64,000 bases of DNA from Tridacna crocea (Eukaryota; Mollusca; Bivalvia; Cardiida; Cardiidae): NCBI GenBank assembly GCA_943736015.1, contig OX031071.1, positions 27,605,619 through 27,669,618 on the forward strand, written 5' to 3'. Position numbers and translations under genes: made by a program. Position 1 is the stretch's first letter. Every line of letters starts with the position of its first letter. The notes beneath the pieces are model-generated. The model did no database searches, had not been told where the DNA came from, and saw only the letters and a list, made by a program, of their open reading frames with translations. Of this stretch, positions 32,605 to 44,592 are shown in pieces.

Positions 32605-34032
32605 TTATTCATAACGAAGGCTTACGCCTTGTCCTTGGAGCATTTAGAACTTCTGTTAATAGCCTTTATGCAGAGGCTAACGAACCATCTCTTTATGTCA
32701 GACGGCAAAAGTTGGCCCTTCAATACTGTTTAAGACTTAAATCAAACCCCTTTAATCCAACTCAAAACGTTGTTTTTAACTCTCAACGTAAAGGTCTATT
32801 TGAGAGGAAACCCAATGCAGTGCCGTCTTTTGGTATTTGCTTGGAACCTCACATAAGTAATCTCAATGTGGATCTGGATACCATTGTTCAACACAAATTT
32901 CCAGATATTCCACTACTGACAATGTAAGCAGCAAGATTTTGTTTTGTTATCACTTTTGATAAGAAATCAGAAACCGACCAAAGTACATTTAGAGTCAGAT
33001 ACAGCGAAATCAAAGAACAGTACTTCTCTTTTCAAGCCTGTTTACACGGATGGATCTAAAGATGGTGATTCAGTCGCAGCTGCAGCTGTGTATGGAATAG
33101 AATTTAAAAACGTCGCCTTCCTAATAAATCTTCTGCCTTTTCGGCAGAAGTGAAAGCAATTGACCTGGCCCTTGATTTTGTTGAGCAGTCTGCCTCTACC
33201 CGCTTTATCATCTTTTCTGGTTAATTATTGAGCTTTGCACAATCAGAAACTTGAGAATCCATCTGTCTGCGATGTCCTTGAACGCATTTAACGTTTGGCT
33301 CAGTCTTAAAAAAATATTCTTATGCTGGATTCCTGGTCACATGGGCATAAGGAGCAATGAAAAGGCTGACATAACTGCCTAGTGGGTATTGTTCCATCCC
33401 CAATCAAATTATAAAGTTTCATATACAGATTTTAAACATTCTGTTTTAACCTATATCCAGTCTTCTTGGCAATCACAATGGGATTTATAAACAAGTTACG
33501 TTCAGTCAAACCGGTCCTAGGTGAATGGTACCCCTCTTACAGGTCTATTCGTCGAGAGGATGTAATTGGACACACACTTTTAACGCATTGTTGGCTGTTA
33601 ACACATAATGAGGCACCAGAGTGCATTTCATGCAATGCACCCTTTTCTATTGAACACATTTTTCTTGACTGTGTAGATCTTCATCAAATTTGTTCCAAAC
33701 ATTTTAGTGTTGATAGTATGAGAGCACTCTTTGTTTCTATCAAAACGGAAGCAATTAATTCCTTCCTTAACCCTTTCCCAAACGACAAACTTTAGGACTA
33801 GACCAAATTGAAAGCATTTGCAGACGACAATTCAACTCTTGCTGAAAAGATGATTTCTATCTATGATAGGGTAGAAAACATTGTGGGAAAAGGAGAAAAT
33901 GCTGGTTACCAGCATTTTCTCCTTTTCCCACAATGTTTCCAAAAGGCTACTATTCCAGACCTGTAAAAACCAGGAATTGTTTGAGAAAGGGTTGAGGAGA
34001 CTGGACTTTATACAAAACTGTGATATTGTTTT
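32605..34032 (+). pseudogene. Non-LTR retrotransposon remnant (RT end, RNase H, C-terminal Cys motif)
   Basis: Frames broken by stops and shifts read GLRLVLGAFRTS and YAEANEPSLYVRRQKLALQY (end of a reverse transcriptase), then VYTDGSKDGDSVAAAA (RNase H core with the first catalytic Asp), then RREDVIGHTLLTHCWLL and CISCNAPFSIEHIFLDC (zinc-knuckle-like C-terminus of I-clade or related LINEs). The end, EETGLYTKL and stop, comes after an R1 MITE that interrupts the element at 33767-33995. 5' truncated. Confidence 0.88.
33767..33995 (+). mobile_element. R1 MITE, copy 21, inserted in the LINE
   Basis: TTAACCCTTTCCCAAACGAC start; end GAGAAAGGGTTGA. A near-perfect hairpin at 33880-33940. It splits the LINE frame between NSFL and EETGLYTKL, which shows directly that R1 is mobile. 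Confidence 0.92.
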
Positions 34033-34057
34033 AAAACCCCGTATCCCTATTTAGATT

Positions 34058-34320
34058 TCTTTCTTTCTATCACTGTATACTATCTAGTTTATTTCCTTTA
34101 CAGAACCATTTTACTATACATTTTATTATTCAGTCATTACTCATATTTTTACATTCTATTTGCATAATCTTTTCACTTTATATATATATATTTTTCTATC
34201 CTTGTATACTATCTAGTTTATTTCCTTTACAGAAGCATTTTAATATACATATTATTTAATTATTACTCATATTCTTGAATTCTATTTACATCATTTTTTT
34301 CACTTTATATTTTGTCTTGA
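34058..34320 (+). repeat. Two tandem ~125-bp units after the LINE
   Basis: GTATACTATCTAGTTTATTT begins near 34075 and again near 34204, followed by similar ATTACTCATATT and TTTTCACTTTATAT. Probably LINE 3' tail sequence. Confidence 0.75.
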
Positions 34321-35224
34321 ATGATCTTTGATCATGGATATAAATGAATTAATAATTTGAAATTTCATTTAGATACTATTTACTGTTTCAAATATTATTT
34401 AAATATCATTCAGTTTTATGAGATACAAATAAAACAGCGAAACTGTCACCAAGGCATACCAGAAAGGTTGTTGATCTTTTCAGGGACAATGCCTTTCTCA
34501 AGGAAATTGGACATTGTAGGAAATTGTGATACCTTTCTTGTACCTTTTATTCATTTTTAGACAATTTTCTACTTACATTCTCACATCCTATCCTTTTCTT
34601 TCATTACTTCTTTATTGCGCTAAATAATCTTAGCTGTCGATAAAACAACATAAATTCTATTCTATTTAATACTATTTTCTTGATTTGTTTGCCGAGTGAC
34701 AACTGCTTTTGTGAATAACTCCAATTTAACGTAGGTTGGAGTTCGCAGATAAATGGCTATCATTGTGTCTTCCCATTATTGCCTCATTCTTTTTTAAGTT
34801 TTAGTGGGGTAGTTTAGGACTTCTCAGTTCATTTCTCACCACGTTCTGCATAAATTTACTTTGGCCATTTTGAAATGCTGTGATGTGCCTTATTTCAGAA
34901 ACAACTGATTTGCGGCGCCATTGATGTTACACATCAAAATTGTCTTGTTTTCTTAGCTTGACTAAGAAAGCAGACAGTACAAATCCAAGATTAAAGTGCA
35001 CATTCTGTGCAGTCTGATCTTGATCTAAGCCGCCCTCTTCAGCCTGTGTGTACCTATGCCACTGAGTGGAAGAAGTAAGTAAAGAGAAAAAAGTTTAAAA
35101 AATATTTATTTTACATCGATTGAGAATGAATTTCTTACATTTTATACTAATCTCTAACAATTCTGCTTCCTGGGAACTGCAACAGTACTCGCTCCGAACA
35201 TGCTGACCAATGAACAAGACAAAA

Positions 35225-35300
35225 GTTAAAACCTACTCCCTGGTCTCGAACCCGGGACCTTACAGTTACAAGGCCGACTCTACCTCACAACCACGGACAC
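35225..35300 (-). repeat. tRNA-derived SINE head
   Basis: On the minus strand GTGGTTGTGAGGTAGAGTCG is followed by GGGTTCGAGACCAGGGA, a good B box. No full cloverleaf. Confidence 0.7.
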
Positions 35301-35454
35301 CAGACAGAAAGCAGCTGAGGGTCAAACTTGAGACAAGGAATATTTCGATCGTGACAGACGTTATGGGAATATAACAGATGGTTTTAGCTGCATATAGAAA
35401 GAGTGTGATGCCGAGGTCGCTTTACGCTTAAATACAGCGCCGCAGGCAAACGAA

Positions 35455-35590
35455 CCGTGCTCTGTGAGAAGGGGGCTTAAATACATCTGCGAAAAGTATC
35501 GATTCAGGTCCGCAATCTGCGCAGGCTGACCTGGACCGAAACTTTTTGTTATTGGTCATTTTTCTGTCTTTACAAGGACTTGTCTACCTC
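35455..35590 (+). repeat. R4 hairpin repeat
   Basis: CATCTGCGAAAAGTATCGA and ACCGAAACTTTTTGTTATTG flank an imperfect GC hairpin. Continues into the GGACTTGTCTACCTCA motif. Confidence 0.65.
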
Positions 35591-35799
35591 ACGATTAAAT
35601 CGATTAATAAAGGAAGTGGCCGTTATGGATTCAAAATATATGATGACATGCATAGTATATTGCATCAACGAGATGCGTTAAGCTCTCTTTTGCTAGAGAA
35701 TGGCTCAAGTAATAAGAGCCTTAATGGACGGCACAGATCAAGATCAGACTATCCACAGAAAGTTCAGTCTGATCTTTGAACCGAACCTTTTGCCTGTGT

Positions 35800-37110
35800 A
35801 TTTAAAAACCTCGAACATGAAATCTCCTGTTCTAGTTTTAGTGCGTTGTATGTTCAGGGGTTGAATAAAACCGAATTTATTATGACCTGTTCTCTGGTGA
35901 GAAAAAAGTTTTAAGGCTTTACTTACCTGAAACTTCTGTTCAACATTGCATAATGATTGTTGTTGTTGTTGTAAGATTAATAAGAATTTATACTGATCAC
36001 CCAGAATTTCTTTAAATGTTTATCTAAAAAGTTTTTGTTCATACCTCTTTTACTTTTTGTAAATGGAGGTAATAATAGTCTCTCTTTGAATTGATGATAT
36101 AGTGGTTTTTCTTTAAGTACATTGTACATAAAATTATATTATTATTTTATATGATGACAGAATTGGTTGGTGACACCAGTGATTCATAAACATAATTTCG
36201 TTTTGCTTGTATATAGATGCATAGCTTCAACCATAAGCTCGTTTCAGGTGCGCCGACATGAGTTGATCGGGGCAATATAGGAGAAACGACCAAAAGAACC
36301 CGGCGCATTCGACTTACATCACAAAAACGCCACACCTTATCCTTCATAAACTACAAAGAAAGTACCTGCTGATAGATAGAGTAACACTATTGTACACCAA
36401 CCATACTCCCCTGACTTGCACCATGTAATTTTTGGTTACTCACCACTATGAAGCGTTACTGACGCAGTCACTGTTTCGACGACGTCCATGACCTTTCCAT
36501 AGTGGTCAGGGAATGTATAGGAAATATTCCATCATCAGACTTCAAAAACTATTAATTCGTGCGTACATAGGCATCAGAAGCGCATTAAGCATACCATGGA
36601 GTATTTTGAATACTCACGACAATTTCAGATGTTTGCAAAGACAAAGTTTTAATTTGGTGCATCAAGGTGCCCCGCTCACGTCGACTTGACGTTGCTATGG
36701 TGACAATACATCACGTGTTTCGAGTATCTTCGTTTATATGTTTCAACCAACCTATAGAATATTTTTGTACCTGTCATTACCAAAAAACTCATTAAAAAAT
36801 ATCAAAATATAAAAGAATGGCGGCACTTGTCCCGAAACTTTTCGAACACCCTTCGTACATGTACATCTTATAGACGACTACTACACCTCTTTAGGTAATG
36901 AAGGTTTAATAATTTGTCTTTGGAGATGCTAGTTACTAAAAATTAGTTGTTTTTCGCAGCAAGACAGATTAAACCGATGAAACAGAAAGTCAGTATAGTG
37001 CTCTATCTTTGCTACCGGCAAATTTACGATGGACTTGAGACGATACGGTGCGCTACAGTGAATGTCCAAATATGAAAGTAAAAATCAACGTCGCGTCTCA
37101 TTATTGAGAC
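35800..37110. other. No gene recognised
   Basis: A degenerate R2-like stretch is present near 36000-36150 (GTAAATGGAGGTAATAATAG). The rest shows no exon or repeat I can define. Confidence 0.5.
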
Positions 37111-37126
37111 TACTGGTCCTGCAAGT

Positions 37127-38081
37127 GGGTCCGTGAAGTAGGCTCAACGCTCAGTAATCGACATTCAGCTCAGCACCAGCCTTGTTGAGCCAGCTCGACA
37201 TTCCAGCTCAACAGCAAAAATCCATATACATGTCAAAATCAAAGTCCGTTGAGCCAGCTCGACATTCCAGCTCATTGGCCAGCTCAACAGCAAAAATACT
37301 GGATCCATGTCCGTTGACTCAGCTCGACATTCCAGTTCAACCGCCAGCTTAACAGTAAAAATACTTGAACATATGTTTCGATCAATGTCCGTTGAGCAAG
37401 CCCGACACTCCAGCTCAAGGGCCAGCTCAAACGTAAAAATACACATATATGTCAAAATCAAAGTCCGTCGAGCCAGCTCGACATTCCAGCTCAACCGCCC
37501 GCTCAACGGTAAAATACTTATACATATGTTTCGATCAATGTCCGTTGAACCAGCTCGACAGTCCAGCTCATCCACCAGCTCAACAGCAAAAAACCATACA
37601 TATGTCAGAATCAAAGTCCGTTGAGCCAGCTCGACATTCCAGCTCAACCGCTCGCTCAAAAGGCAGCTCGACATTCCAGCTCAACCCCCTCTCAAGGGTA
37701 AAAATACTTATACATATGTTTCGATCAATGTCCGTTGAGCCAGCTCGACCTTCCAGCTCAACCGCCAGCTAAACAGTTAAAATAATGATATATTATGTTT
37801 CAGTCAATGTCGAGCTGTCTAAACGGACTTCGATTTTGACATATATACGTATTTTTGCTGTTGAGATGGCTGTTGAGCTGGAACGTCGAGCTGGCTCAAC
37901 GGACGTTGATTGTTTGTTTTTTTTGCTGTTGAGCTGGTCGTTGAGCTGGTATGTCGAGCTGCACTTTGATTTTGATTTTTGCTTTTGAGCTGGTCGTTGA
38001 GCTGGAATGTCGAGCTGGCTCAACAAGGCTGGTGTTGTGCTGAATGTTGATTACTTAGAGTTGAGCCAACTCCACGGACCC
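37127..38081. mobile_element. 955-bp foldback element with 9-bp target duplication
   Basis: Termini GGGTCCGTG and CACGGACCC. CCTGCAAGT (37118-37126) and CCTGTAAGT (38082-38090) flank it, a 9-bp duplication with one mismatch as in Mutator-like elements. The left part (to about 37800) is a tandem series containing GAGCCAGCTCGACATTCCAG and spacers ATACATATGTTTCGATCAAT; the right part is the complement, so the whole folds back. No transposase. Confidence 0.85.
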
Positions 38082-38365
38082 CCTGTAAGTTATGTGTGGA
38101 GGTTGCCTCGAGCTTACCTTCTGCGCTCTGATCAGTCGTATTTGGCCCGAATCCAAAAGCAACGGCTAAAGCCACAATTTTAGGGCAAACAACAGGGTCA
38201 ATTTAAAATCGCCCGATTAATAACATTTTATTACTAAACAAATTCAACAAACAGATAATGGCTACAAGATAAGGCCATGAATTTAGACAGGTTCTCCGAC
38301 TGGTCAGTTCAGACCTCTGACTGTTCCGCTGCTGTCACTCTGAGTACCTTCATTGACGAAACAGG

Positions 38366-38402
38366 ATGAAGATTTTGTGCTTGTTCGCCATTTTTGCTGT
38401 TG
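38366..38402 (+). CDS. Peptide A exon 1 (signal peptide)
   Basis: ATG then 11 hydrophobic-rich codons and one base, donor G|GTTAGT. No TATA box is obvious in the 275 bp between the foldback element and this ATG. Confidence 0.72.
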
Positions 38403-39733
38403 GTTAGTTGTTCCTAACATTTTGGCCGCTAAGTGCACTCCTGCGGACCGCAAAGATCAATATTAGACGACACAGAACGTGCCGTCTAATCTTGATCGTT
38501 ATAGTCCGAGAAGATGATTTTTTTTCGAGCTTTATGGAATTTCGATACTGCATTTTTTGTTTGTGTGTGTATTTACAATCGGTTCGGAGTTTTCCCTTTG
38601 ATTTATATGGTCGTTTACGGTAGTCAACCTCTAACGCTTCTAGTGAAACATGGAGTAAAATTTCTTGTCAGTTTATAAATAAGGATTTATTCTGATTTGA
38701 TACCATCTGTACATTTTTAAACAACCAGAAATTCCTTTGATGTCTATTTTGAAATTATTTGTTGATACTTTAGTTAGTTTTCTGAGAAGGAAGGTAATCA
38801 TTATCTACCTTTGTAATGAGTGTTAAGTGGTTGTAGATTTATACATGATAATTCTAGGAAGAAAATAAAGGAAAAAGCAGCTCGGTTAAAGTAGCACAAT
38901 AATACACATTTCTGTAGTATTCGTCGAAGACAATACCACTATGGGGTCAATATTGGATTTTGAAGACCATGTACCGTATTTTGTGCAAGGCCGAAGGAAA
39001 TAAACCTAATTAAACTCTATTTTTCTCAGGCAAATGAGTTTTTCGGTAGCACTCAGATAGGCAATTTGGAATGGTTGTTAAAATACTGGGTAAGGAAATA
39101 CTAATTTTTGATTAAAAAATAACTTCACTCGCTCATAGCCTTCTATAAGCGCAATGATACAAAAATTGTCTACCGATCGCCAGTTTCCGGGCGTTTTCGT
39201 TCCAAAACCAGGTCATCCCATGTATTGTTCACACCATGATTGCTTGCTACTCCATTTGATTGGGCATGAATATTTATAGATCGGAGTAATTGATTGCAAT
39301 GTTGGGAAATTAATTTTATTGACCAAATATATTTCAAAGTCATAGTTTTGAGGGACAAACCTAATTTTATTCGTTATATTTACATGGTTTCTCTCTACCG
39401 ATCGTCTACTGTCAACGGACATTACAACTGATTCCTTCTTATGATCAAAGAGAGGCCACCAACACACACAAATAATCTTAACTTTTTCACAAGTTCTCTC
39501 TCTTCCACCAAAAAGGTATACATTTGCTTAATAGGTTACGTTCCAGCCAACATTTGAATAACATTTCTCTTTCTTTCAAATTATTAATTCCACACAATGG
39601 CTTCCTTAACAAATACCACTTCAGTGATTAATATCTGCATTTCTTTTAGGATAATATTACAGTGGAAATAGTTGTTTTCATTAGGGCCTTCCACTATAAT
39701 TGCATTACATTAAATATTTCGAAGCAGCTTTCA

Positions 39734-39768
<35 letters not shown>

Positions 39769-42318
39769 ATGAATGAATGAATGGATTATCAGTTAATTAG
39801 TTAAATAAGTGAATAAATAAAAAAAAAGATGAGTAAGAGTAGAAAATATTTAAAGCAACTGTAATGAAATTTGAATTTTGTATACATTTGTACAGAGAAA
39901 TATGAAGTTGTTAAAACTATTGTGTGTAAAATGGTTCAGATATTGATTACTTGTGTAAAGATAGATTAATAATCTATACATACGTATGTTGTGCGGTATA
40001 AAGAAATTCAAAGGTTCTATCCTTTATTTAGAACCGAAAACTATAACAGTAATTTGTTTTGGATGGCATCAAGAAAATAAAATGAAATGCATTTTCTATA
40101 AGACGTGATCTTTACCACCATGGGGTATCATTTCGCAATAAAGATGCACGAATGATTTTTATTTTCATGCAACAAAGTTGAAATGTATTTCAAAGAATGG
40201 CTGAAAAATTAGTAAAGATATACCTTTAAGTAGTTCCAGTTCATTGTGTACAAAGGATGAAAGAACTATTTCGCATGATTTACATGTAGCTTTATTTTTT
40301 CAGTTTAAACCCTTTTATATTACGCCATTGTGGTAACCATTTCTCTTTAGCTTATATTTATCTTTCTTGATGCTTGCTTCCTAGTAACCTTTAAACGCAC
40401 TCGAGCTGTGATGTGAGAAATTTCAAAAATCGACTCCGCTGATCACGTGATGAGCAATTTAGAATATCCTTCCGAAACGGTGTGTAGAGAACAGGGCCCG
40501 TATTCAGCAACCATTCTTGAGAATATTCTTAGCCTTATTCTCCAAGGTTTTCTAAATTTGTAAGTAACACAAATTCTGATTGGCTAAATCGAATGGTTTA
40601 GCCAATCAGAAGTTGTGTTACTTACAAATGTAAAAAATTCTGGAGAATAAGACAAAAACGGTCTTGAGAATGTTTGGTGAATAAAATAAGAGGCTTGTAA
40701 AAGGTATCTGAACTCATTATCAGAACACGAAATTATTCACTTAACCACATTAATAATTTCTGCATACTTTATATTAGATTAATGAATGAACAAGTCTTTT
40801 CAAGGATAAAAAAATATTGTGACAAAAGGAAAAGATGCTGGTTACCAGCATTTTCCTCTATTGCATTTTTTCCAAGAACCATCATCATCGTTGTCGTCGT
40901 GATTATTGTGGTCACGGAAAAAAATCAGTTTCTAATCACTGACACTTCATTTCTATCTTACAGCATCAGCTGAATTCTGCAACCGGGACTCAGACTGCAC
41001 ACTGACAAAGTGTAGCCAGAACTTCGAAATGGAATGCTTCCGAGATAACGTGTGTTCGTGTATCCCTTCGAGTATGTATTGCTGTGGCTTAGACATATTA
41101 CCTCCCTTTAACCATTGCAAATGAGAAAAGTTAGGCGATTTCATTGGCCGTTCAATTGTAGGCATGAAATACTATGAGGTTATTTAACATGCTTGGGTAC
41201 AGTTCTGAATTTAATTGGATGAGCACAATGCAGAACCAGTCTATATTTTGGACGAGGCGACTAGTTCTGCGGTGAAAGAATCCAAATGAATTCAGTATTG
41301 TACCCTAGAATGTTAAATGACCTCTTCTTTTCACACTTCTGTATTGACTTTAAACTAAACAACAAGTATAGAGTCATTTCAATTTGAATAATTAAGAAAA
41401 AGAAATCGAAACGTATCAAAAGAGGATTTTGAAATTACTCATTTTACAACGGACTTCGGTAGACTATTCTTCCGGTCCAATATCGATATTCGGGACGTTT
41501 TGAAATATCAGTTTTTGAATCTTGCCTCGTTCTGAACAATCTGTAGTGGACTCTAAAGCGTCTAATATGGGCCAAGATATTCTGTACTCACGTGGTAGTA
41601 TTAAAGCAATTTCATTGGACGTCAAGTCGTAGTTGTGAAATAATACCTTATACAAAGCAAATCACCATATTGGTTGGTTATATTGGGGTTTAATGCCACT
41701 TTAACAGCTAAGGTCATATCACGGCGGTCGGTGACGCATATATGTCATACCGGTACTAACACAACTTTCTTTCCAAAGCCACCGACTACTTTTCTCACAT
41801 GCTTCAGCAGAGTTGAAAGGCGGAAATACGCCGGAAAGAAAGCTTTGCCTCTACCCGGTTGTCGAACTCACAACCACCAGGTCATGAGCCCGACAAGGTC
41901 ACCACTGAGCCACCGGGCGGGCCAATTACCATACGATATCGGTCTATGGTGTCATATCAAAAGTATTTAGTTGGAGGCACTTTAAGGTTACTATAGATTT
42001 TGTGCTACAGTAGACTTGCACAAAACGAACATTTACATGAAAACGGAAAGTGCCGTCTTGGATTAGCCTGCGCGGACTGCGCAGGCTAATCAGAGACGAC
42101 ACTTTACGCAAGTGTCCGAATGTCATTTTTGCGTTTGGCTTTCCTTATGGTAAATACTATTTTATCAATAACACTGTTTATGAATATTTTCTTCAGGAAA
42201 TAGCTACAGGTGCTCATCATCGGCCGATTGTGACACTTCGGTTATTGGTTCCTGTAACTATAACGACCATAAATGGCATTGTGTTGACAGCTCTTGCCAT
42301 TGCAGATGGTTTGGCTAG
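38366..42318 (+). CDS. Secreted 12-cysteine peptide A, Cvsi-like (88 aa, three exons)
   Basis: Exons 38366-38402, 40964-41071, 42197-42318, all GT-AG and all phase 1. Exon 1 encodes a signal peptide MKILCLFAIFAV that continues into ASA. Exon 2 encodes a six-cysteine module with spacing C5C4C7C5C1C, exon 3 a second with C5C7C8C4C1C and the end CRWFG and stop. The 12 cysteines in about 72 mature residues, two repeated modules and size fit the oyster slow-tight-binding subtilisin inhibitors (cvSI, MEROPS I84). Those act outside the cell on serine proteases, including a parasite protease; that function is inferred here. No inhibitory loop can be assigned by eye. It could instead be another cysteine-rich defence or adhesive peptide. 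Paralogue at 46611-53223. Confidence 0.82.
38619..39712 (+). mobile_element. R2 MITE interrupted by block H1
   Basis: The R2 left part (38619 to about 38913) and its right end (about 39646-39705, GGATAATATTACAGTGG) are separated by about 730 bp (H1). Confidence 0.7.
38914..39645 (-). mobile_element. Repeat block H1 (copy 1)
   Basis: Reverse-complement match to about 47000-47700: TCGTCGAAGACAATACCAC, CATGGTTTCTCTCTACCG, CACCAAAAAGGTATAC. Since it splits an R2, it is itself an insertion. Its frames share NNTWDDLVLERKRP against NKYMDELVLKRPRT in the other copy, hinting at a decayed coding region. Confidence 0.7.
39735..40480. other. (AAAT)n run and AT-rich intron sequence of gene A
   Basis: Pure TAAA units at 39738-39770. 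After that no recognisable element until the palindrome at 40490. Confidence 0.6.
40490..40690. mobile_element. Foldback element in intron 1 of gene A
   Basis: A palindrome whose inner arms are CTGATTGGCTAAATCG and GTTTAGCCAATCAG and whose outer arms carry GAATATTCTTAGCCTTATTC and its near complement. The centre resembles the palindrome at 13096-13282 (CTGATTGGCTAAAC), suggesting one family. Confidence 0.8.
40785..40885 (+). mobile_element. R1 MITE core, 80 bp before exon 2 of gene A
   Basis: Hairpin AAAAGGAAAAGATGCTGG with its complement around TTACC. The termini are lost. Confidence 0.65.
40964..41071 (+). CDS. Peptide A exon 2 (module 1)
   Basis: Acceptor CTTACAG at 40957-40963, donor A|GTATGT at 41071/41072. 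Encodes ASAEFCNRDSDCTLTKC and onward to CSCIPS. Confidence 0.88.
41675..41935 (-). repeat. tRNA-derived SINE
   Basis: Minus-strand head CCCGGTGGCTCAGTGGTGA (good A box) and GTGAGTTCGACAACC (B box) 45 bases on, then a body ending in a TTTAATGCCACTTTAAC stretch. Best copy of the SINE family in the window. Confidence 0.8.
41985..42135. mobile_element. R3 element, one hairpin, next to exon 3 of gene A
   Basis: Hairpin arms GTGCCGTCTTGGATTAGCC and GGCTAATCAGAGACGACAC around GCGCGGACTGCGC. Confidence 0.8.
42197..42318 (+). CDS. Peptide A exon 3 (module 2, stop)
   Basis: Acceptor TTTTCTTCAG ends at 42196. Encodes RNSYRCSSSADCDTSV and onward to WHCVDSSCHCRWFG, TAG at 42316-42318. A longer frame in another phase over the same DNA is a shadow. 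Confidence 0.88.
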
Positions 42319-42482
42319 AAACTGGGTAAGTGTAAATCCAATCCTTACAGGCCTAGGCTGCTAAGCACGAATCGCTGGCAATTTGCGGACGATGTAGATC
42401 AAAGATCAGACTGCACAAAAAAAAAAAAAAAAAACCTTTGAAATATCATAATTTAGGATTTTGATATCGATGTAAAGGTTTC

Positions 42483-43085
42483 GTTTTACTTATTCAGTAT
42501 GATAAAAGAGTGCTCTTATACTGTCAACACTAAAGTGTTTGGAACGAATTGGATGAAGATCTACACAGTGAAGAAAAGTGTGTTCAATAGAAAAGGGAGC
42601 ATTGCATGAAATGCACTCTGGTGCCTCATTACGTGTTAACAGCCAAGAATGCGTTAAAAGTGTGTGTCCAATTACATCCTCTCGGCGAAAGGACCTGTAA
42701 GAGAGGTACCATTCACCTAGGACCTGTTTGACTGAAAGTAACTTGATAAAAAATATCATCATCCCTTAGTGATTGCCAAGAAGACTGGATTGTAGGTTAT
42801 GTAGGTTAAAACAGAAGGTTTAAAATCTATATATGGAACTTTGCAATTTAATTGGGGAGGGAACAATAACCAATAGGCAGTTATGTCAGCCTTTTCATTG
42901 TCCTTTATGCCCATATGACTAGGGATCCAGCAGATGACTATTTTTTAGACTGAGCCAAGCGTGAAATGAGTTCAAGGACATCGCAGACAGATGGATTCTC
43001 AAGTTTCTGGTTGTGCAAAGTTTGAAATGAGGATAATGAATCCTTACTAACTCAGTAAGATAAATGCTAATATGTAGTGCTTTGC
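42483..43085 (-). pseudogene. Non-LTR retrotransposon fragment, second copy
   Basis: Same C-terminal part as 33230-33790: LLSVKQVLGEWYLSYRS, RREDVIGHTLLTHSWLL, CISCNAPFSIEHTFLHC. Further up, the DNA matches the RNase H to C-terminal linker with stops. Confidence 0.88.
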
Positions 43086-43099
43086 TGCAAAAAGGGTCA

Positions 43100-44385
43100 T
43101 AGGGGCCGGTTAAAGGTCACTGGTTCGATTCCCTAGAACGGTCAAACTCTTTCCGAGTTTGATATTAGTCATTGTGTGAGTCTGAAAGTGACTCACCCAA
43201 CTTTCACGTGATAATTATGTTTTTTACAGAATTAAATACAAAAATAAGCTTTTTGTTGTCCACATATTTAAATGAACAAAACAAAAGCCAAGCAAAGTAA
43301 ACCTCTATGAGTCATTAGTGTTAAAATCTTTATATTTCAGTAGGCATTATACATGTAGGGGTACAATAATAGCTGTTAAAAAATCTAGAATCTGTACATA
43401 CTATTTTTTTGTTTGTAATTTCATGTTTCACGTACTAACACAGAATGCTAATAACGAACTGTAAGGTGAATTGAGGGATGGCCACTACCCTCTTGTATCA
43501 TTTAGATGTGGACAATAAAGGTAAAAAAAGAGATAGAAGTCATTCCCAGATAATTCACTCCTCTTATTACCAAAACAGCAGCCAGTGGCTTGGAAGGAAC
43601 ATTGTGTGCAGTGAAAGCATGGATAGGCGCCGTGCATTTATTACCGCAGTGTAACTGGAAATAAAGGTAGAATATCATTCAAACACTCACAAAGAAGGCC
43701 AAAGAATTTTATCTTTCAATAAAGAAAATAGAAGGCTTTGTATGTGAACTGTTTGATAAAAATGTTGATCAAATTTTTATGCGGACTTGACCTGAACCTG
43801 ATGATCTAGATACGCATGCGCTATACGAATTTATGGTTCAACCTTTCGTAAGAATCAGCGCAGGTTGACATATGCACATCTATGAATTATATCTATTACC
43901 AGCAGAAAACGGACGTCAGATTTCATAATGTTTTCGAAATTCTTCACCATCGTCGGAATTTTTAACACGGGGTTGTATGTTAAAGGGTTAAATACATAAA
44001 GTCCAACAGGAGACAATGTAAACGTAAAAAGATGCTTTGTCCAACTGATCGGCAGTCTGAGAGTAGTATAAGGGCCGCTTAGTATTAAAACAAACGTGAC
44101 GTGATCAGCAGCCATCTTGTTACAGTTAGATGTGTTCATTTTTATACAAATAGAAACTTTGTCGTTTTTCACGAAAAAATAGAAACTAAAAGGAGAAAAT
44201 AGTGTTTTCGTTTGAAATATACTGACTGACTTATTGATGATTAAATGTAAGTTTGTTAAAGCATGACAGGAAAAGTAAGACTTATAATTAATAAAGGAAG
44301 TCGGGAACAATGGGGAATGTCCTAAACCATCTCTAGTATTTTTTGGATTTATAACCATTCATTTTTGTTTTGCACTTACTTCGTG
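43100..44385. other. No gene recognised
   Basis: A weak B box (CTGGTTCGATTCCC, 43120-43133) may be a SINE scrap. The 167-residue minus frame at 43855-44358 has no domain and low-complexity composition. Confidence 0.5.
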
Positions 44386-44389
44386 GCGG

Positions 44390-44592
44390 TTAACTCTTCA
44401 CCAACCGATAGAACTTTAGACTGGTACAAATTGCAGACGATTACATTTAGCTAAAATGATTATTTTCGTTTGTAAACGAGTTGAAAAAGGAGAAAATTCT
44501 AGTTACCAGCTTTTTCTCCCTTTTTTAAGGGTTTTCAAAAGGCAGTTTTCTCAGTGGCGTTAAAAACTCGAAATTGTGTGGGAAATAATTAA
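44390..44592 (+). mobile_element. R1 MITE, copy 23
   Basis: TTAA at both ends. The hairpin is shortened: AAAAAGGAGAAAATTCTAG with TTTTTCTCCCTTTTTT. Confidence 0.75.

Noticed and set aside
37165..37772. Frames of 105-169 codons with VEPARHSSSTA repeats
   Set aside because: They come from the tandem arms of the foldback element; no start, splice or domain context.
42050..42364. 104-codon plus frame overlapping gene A exon 3
   Set aside because: Different phase from the cysteine-rich exon; the correct phase follows from the acceptor, the matching module pattern and the paralogue.
43855..44358. 167-codon minus frame
   Set aside because: No recognisable domain, no splice partner, AT-rich composition like its surroundings. 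It may be chance.
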